Positions 61,646 to 64,000 of a stretch of 64,000 bases of DNA are shown piece after piece. A program made the position numbers and the translations under genes. The notes below the pieces were generated by a model, which worked only from the letters and a program-made list of their open reading frames with translations, ran no database searches and was not told where the DNA came from. This DNA comes from Methyloversatilis universalis FAM5. GTDB taxonomy: Bacteria; Pseudomonadota; Gammaproteobacteria; Burkholderiales; Rhodocyclaceae. The DNA lies in the NCBI RefSeq assembly GCF_000214035.2, contig NZ_AFHG01000053.1, forward strand, positions 1-64,000, written 5' to 3'. Every line of letters starts with the position of its first letter. The stretch's first letter is position 1.

Positions 61646-62479
61646 CTACTCCAGATGGATGTCGGCTTCGAATACGGTGACCGCGGGGCCGGTAATGAAC
61701 ACCGGTGCGCCTTCGCCAGCCCAGGCGATGTTCAGTTCGCCGCCGCGGGTGCTGACGCGCACCGGGCTTTCCAGCAGATTGCGGACGATGCCGGCGACCA
61801 CGGCGGCACAGGCGCCGGTGCCGCAGGCCAGCGTTTCACCGGCGCCGCGTTCATACACGCGCAGCCGGATGTGATGCGGGTCCACCACCTGCATGAAGCC
61901 TGCGTTCACGCGGGCCGGAAAACGCGGGTGGGATTCGATCAGCGGCCCCTGCACGCCGACCGGCGCGGCGTCGGCATCGGCGACCACCTGCACCGCGTGC
62001 GGGTTGCCCATGGATACCGCGGTGATCGCCACCGGCGTGCCCGCGACATCCAGCGGCTGGACGAAGGCGTCGGAATCGGACTGGAAGGGGATGCGCGCCG
62101 GTTCGAACACCGGCACGCCCATGTTGACCGTGACCTGGCCATCATCCTGCGCGCTCAGCGTGATCACGCCACTCTTCGTTTCAACCCGGATTTCCTGCTT
62201 GTCGGTCAGCCCCTGTTCGATCACGAAGCGCACGAAACAGCGCGCGCCATTACCGCACTGCTCCACCTCGCCGCCATCGGCATTGAAAATGCGGTAGCGG
62301 AAATCGACATCCGGCCGCTGCGCGCGCTCGACCACCAGCAGCTGGTCGCAGCCGACGCCGAAGTGGCGGTCAGCGAGAAAGCGCACCTGCTGGGGCGTCA
62401 GGTCGACCTGCTGGCGAATCGCGTCGATCACCACGAAATCGTTGCCCAGGCCGTGCATCTTGGAAAAACGGAGCTTCAT
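61646..62479 (-). CDS. dapF: diaminopimelate epimerase
   Basis: DapF converts LL- to meso-diaminopimelate for lysine and peptidoglycan. The 277-residue protein begins [19 protein letters not shown] and has the two catalytic cysteines in [12 protein letters not shown] and [10 protein letters not shown]. Its ATG overlaps the stop of the CoA-binding gene (ATGA) and DUF484 starts 7 bp after it. Confidence 0.97.
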   Translation of the reverse strand: MKLRFSKMHGLGNDFVVIDAIRQQVDLTPQQVRFLADRHFGVGCDQLLVVERAQRPDVDFRYRIFNADGGEVEQCGNGARCFVRFVIEQGLTDKQEIRVETKSGVITLSAQDDGQVTVNMGVPVFEPARIPFQSDSDAFVQPLDVAGTPVAITAVSMGNPHAVQVVADADAAPVGVQGPLIESHPRFPARVNAGFMQVVDPHHIRLRVYERGAGETLACGTGACAAVVAGIVRNLLESPVRVSTRGGELNIAWAGEGAPVFITGPAVTVFEADIHLE

Positions 62480-62913
62480 TCGGTCACCATCGTGCTGTAG
62501 TCGCGCCACACGCAGCGGTCCATCACCACGGCCAGACCGGCCGCCTGCGCACGCAGCGCGGCCGCCTCGTCGATCACGCCGTCCTGCAGCCACACGGCCG
62601 GCAGGCCGAGCGCGATTGCCTGATCGACGAATTCGCCGACGCGGTCAGCAGCGATGAAGAAATCGACCAGATCGATCTCGCGGCGCAGCGCGTCCGGAAT
62701 GTCGGCCAGCGAGGCGTAGGCCTTTTCGCCCAGCACCTGATCGACCGCCGGCCGCACTGGCACGATGCGCCAGCCGAAGCGCTGCATGCCGCGCGCGACG
62801 CGATGACTGGGACGGGATTCGATCGGGGACAGGCCGACCACGGCCACCGTGCGCACGCTGCGCAGCAGGTCAGCGATGGCCTGCGGGGCAGGATTCGTGA
62901 ACATGGTCATCAT
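62476..62913 (-). CDS. CoA-binding domain protein (YccU-like)
   Basis: This 145-residue protein with a Rossmann CoA-binding fold has [20 protein letters not shown] and the late [20 protein letters not shown] and VMDRCVW motifs, as in YccU/acetyl-CoA-synthetase-like single-domain proteins. Function is not established. The start could be any of the ATGs at 62913, 62910 or 62904; the first overlaps the acyltransferase stop (ATGA). Confidence 0.88.
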   Translation of the reverse strand: MMTMFTNPAPQAIADLLRSVRTVAVVGLSPIESRPSHRVARGMQRFGWRIVPVRPAVDQVLGEKAYASLADIPDALRREIDLVDFFIAADRVGEFVDQAIALGLPAVWLQDGVIDEAAALRAQAAGLAVVMDRCVWRDYSTMVTE

Positions 62914-63785
62914 TCTACCGCTGCCGGCCGCTCCACACCGGGCGGCCGCTTGTAGCGCTTGTAGCCCCAGATGTACTGCGCAGGCCAGCGCCGCACCAGC
63001 GCCTCGACATTGCGGTTGATCGCATCGACCCGCTGCGCGGTGTCGCCCTCGACCGGCACTTCGGGCTCGATGAAATGCAGGTGGAAACCGCGGCCCGCCG
63101 GCAGCCGCTCGGCAAACACCATGACGGTGCCGGCGGCGATCGAGGTCAGCCGGGCGGCCAGGGTCATCGTATAGGCCGGTCGACCGAAGAAATCGGCCCA
63201 CACCCCCTCGCCGTTGGCCGGCACCTGATCCGGCAGGATGCCGACCAGTCCGCCGTCCTTCAGCGTGCGCAGCAGACGGCGCACGCCGCTGCCGTCAGCC
63301 GCCGCCAGCGACACGCCGGCGCCCTCGCGCCCGCGCTCCATCACCGGCGCAAGCCAGGCCTGGCGCGGCGCGCGATACAGCACGGTAATCGGGATGCGCG
63401 AACCGATCAGCCGGGCGGCGATCTCGAACGCCCCCATGTGCGGTGTCAGCAGCACCACGCCGCGGCCGCTGGCGTGCAGCCGCTCGACGCATTCCCAGCC
63501 GCTCACCTGCACGACCGCGCGCAGCACCTCGGCACGCGGCCGCAGCCACAGCCAGGGCAGTTCAAGCATGGTGCGGCCGGAATGAGCCGCGGCCGCGCGG
63601 ATCAGCGCGGCATCGGCCTGCGGCACGGCGCCGGCGAGGTTGCGGTCGAACTCCCGGCGGAACTTGGCCGAGCGTGCGTGCATCAGACGGCCGGCCGCCG
63701 CCCCGACGGCCTGCAGCGTGCGCAGCGGAAGGAGTGACAGCAGCCGGAAGGCACCCGTGGCCAGACGGCTCGCGAGGTCGGACAT
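62910..63785 (-). CDS. lipid A biosynthesis-type acyltransferase (LpxL/HtrB family)
   Basis: This family adds secondary acyl chains to lipid A at the inner membrane. The 291-residue protein has an N-terminal hydrophobic segment, the catalytic HX4E motif in LLTPHMGAFE, the substrate stretch GILPDQVPANGEG and the end QYIWGYKRYKRPP. The exact acyl donor and position cannot be told. It is first of four coupled genes (acyltransferase, CoA-binding, dapF, DUF484) and divergent from metK. Confidence 0.92.
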   Translation of the reverse strand: MSDLASRLATGAFRLLSLLPLRTLQAVGAAAGRLMHARSAKFRREFDRNLAGAVPQADAALIRAAAAHSGRTMLELPWLWLRPRAEVLRAVVQVSGWECVERLHASGRGVVLLTPHMGAFEIAARLIGSRIPITVLYRAPRQAWLAPVMERGREGAGVSLAAADGSGVRRLLRTLKDGGLVGILPDQVPANGEGVWADFFGRPAYTMTLAARLTSIAAGTVMVFAERLPAGRGFHLHFIEPEVPVEGDTAQRVDAINRNVEALVRRWPAQYIWGYKRYKRPPGVERPAAVE

Positions 63786-63892
63786 GGACAGGAAGCTGAG
63801 TACGCGAATATTGCAGAACGCGGTAGACTACTGTTTCCGCCGAGTTAAACGAGACAACTTGCAGGGCGGCCTAAAAATACTGCTAAAGCGTC

Positions 63893-63956
63893 GCCTGCTC
63901 GCTTCCCGGAGCCGGTTCGACGAACCGCAACAGGGAAGTTTGATAGGAGCAGGTGC
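63893..63956 (+). promoter_or_regulatory. structured metK leader that can sequester the ribosome site
   Basis: Three nested stems are visible. P1 is GCCTGCTC (63893-63900) with GAGCAGGT (63947-63954), P2 is CTTCCC (63902-63907) with GGGAAG (63933-63938), and P3 is CGGTTC-GAC-GAACCG (63913-63927). The 3' strand of P1 covers most of the AGGAGC ribosome site, 6 bp ahead of the metK ATG, so folding would block initiation. It does not show the conserved SAH-riboswitch core as I remember it. A TTGCAG at about 63859 with TGCTAA after 16 bp is a weak candidate promoter. Confidence 0.5.
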
Positions 63957-64000
63957 ATGTCAGAGTATTTCTTCACTTCGGAATCGGTATCCGAAGGCCA
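63957..64000 (+). CDS. metK: S-adenosylmethionine synthetase, first codons
   Basis: The last 44 bases read ATG and encode MSEYFFTSESVSEG, the nearly invariant MetK N-terminus. MetK makes S-adenosylmethionine from methionine and ATP. The gene runs off the right edge of the window. Confidence 0.95.
   Translation, partial: MSEYFFTSESVSEG

Noticed and set aside
63841-63956. S-adenosylhomocysteine riboswitch before metK
   Set aside because: The conserved SAH-riboswitch core as I remember it is not present; the structure seen is different, so only an unclassified leader is reported.

Overview
The window is chromosomal DNA from a GC-rich betaproteobacterium, most likely of the Rhodocyclales type. 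A Methyloversatilis-like organism is my best guess; it rests on recall of the 16S 5' end and of gene order, not on a search. Supporting signs are the typical betaproteobacterial neighbourhoods (argC - DUF6776 - bactofilin - erpA; rplM-rpsI; hslV-hslU; pilBCD; engB next to cytochrome c4), a metal-site variant HemB, and two proteins with PEP-CTERM sorting tails. No phage, insertion sequence, CRISPR array or tRNA was seen. Almost everything is housekeeping, so the interest lies mainly in small RNAs, leaders and unusual junctions. Layout: 1-600 holds the 5' end of a 16S rRNA gene with its promoter (minus strand). 593-6608 carries tyrS, anmK, erpA, a bactofilin, DUF6776, argC, rpsI and rplM. 6624-6763 holds a candidate small RNA (minus) ending just upstream of the rplM promoter. 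7017-10380 has an OsmC-like protein, coq7, CNP1-like, DUF3501, rubrerythrin and rppH. 10526-16984 has proS, a lytic transglycosylase, a response regulator with an abnormal receiver, ffh, a CcsA-like membrane protein and a CNNM/CorC protein. 17097-20977 is pilBCD. 21150-25207 runs fmdB-like, DUF502, aspS, a barnase/barstar pair and nudB. Next come a small heat-shock protein with a sigma-32-like promoter, argB, a HAD phosphatase and hemB, followed by a second candidate small RNA at 28683-28788 (plus). 28788-32701 has engB, cytochrome c4, DUF455, msrP and msrQ. 32709-38379 is a minus-strand cluster of exported proteins: a PEP-CTERM protein, a large ExeM-type nuclease with RTX repeats, and a PEP-CTERM 5'-nucleotidase. 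38496-41761 is a tightly overlapping bioB-bioC-small ORF-MFS operon. 41833-50864 has comF, trmL, gpsA, an SH3 protein, secB, grxC, a rhodanese, gpmA, envC, ctpA, an unrecognised gene and moeB. 50866-56301 has a heptanucleotide repeat, ndh, dsbB, hslU, hslV and a two-STAS protein. 56444-60678 has a ZnuD-like receptor, a Cys/His protein, dksA and rlmI. 60679-62913 has GC-rich repeats, DUF484, dapF and a CoA-binding protein. The window ends with a lipid A-type acyltransferase, a structured leader and the first codons of metK. The most notable observation is a pair of small-RNA-sized transcription units on opposite strands about 22 kb apart. Each has a promoter-like element and an intrinsic terminator, and each displays a copy of the 16S rRNA 3'-tail (anti-Shine-Dalgarno) sequence in a predicted loop. 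Other points are an RBS-sequestering nested hairpin in front of metK, a bidirectional terminator embedded in the coding sequence of the DUF455 gene, and a FixJ-type regulator with lysine at the phosphoacceptor position.
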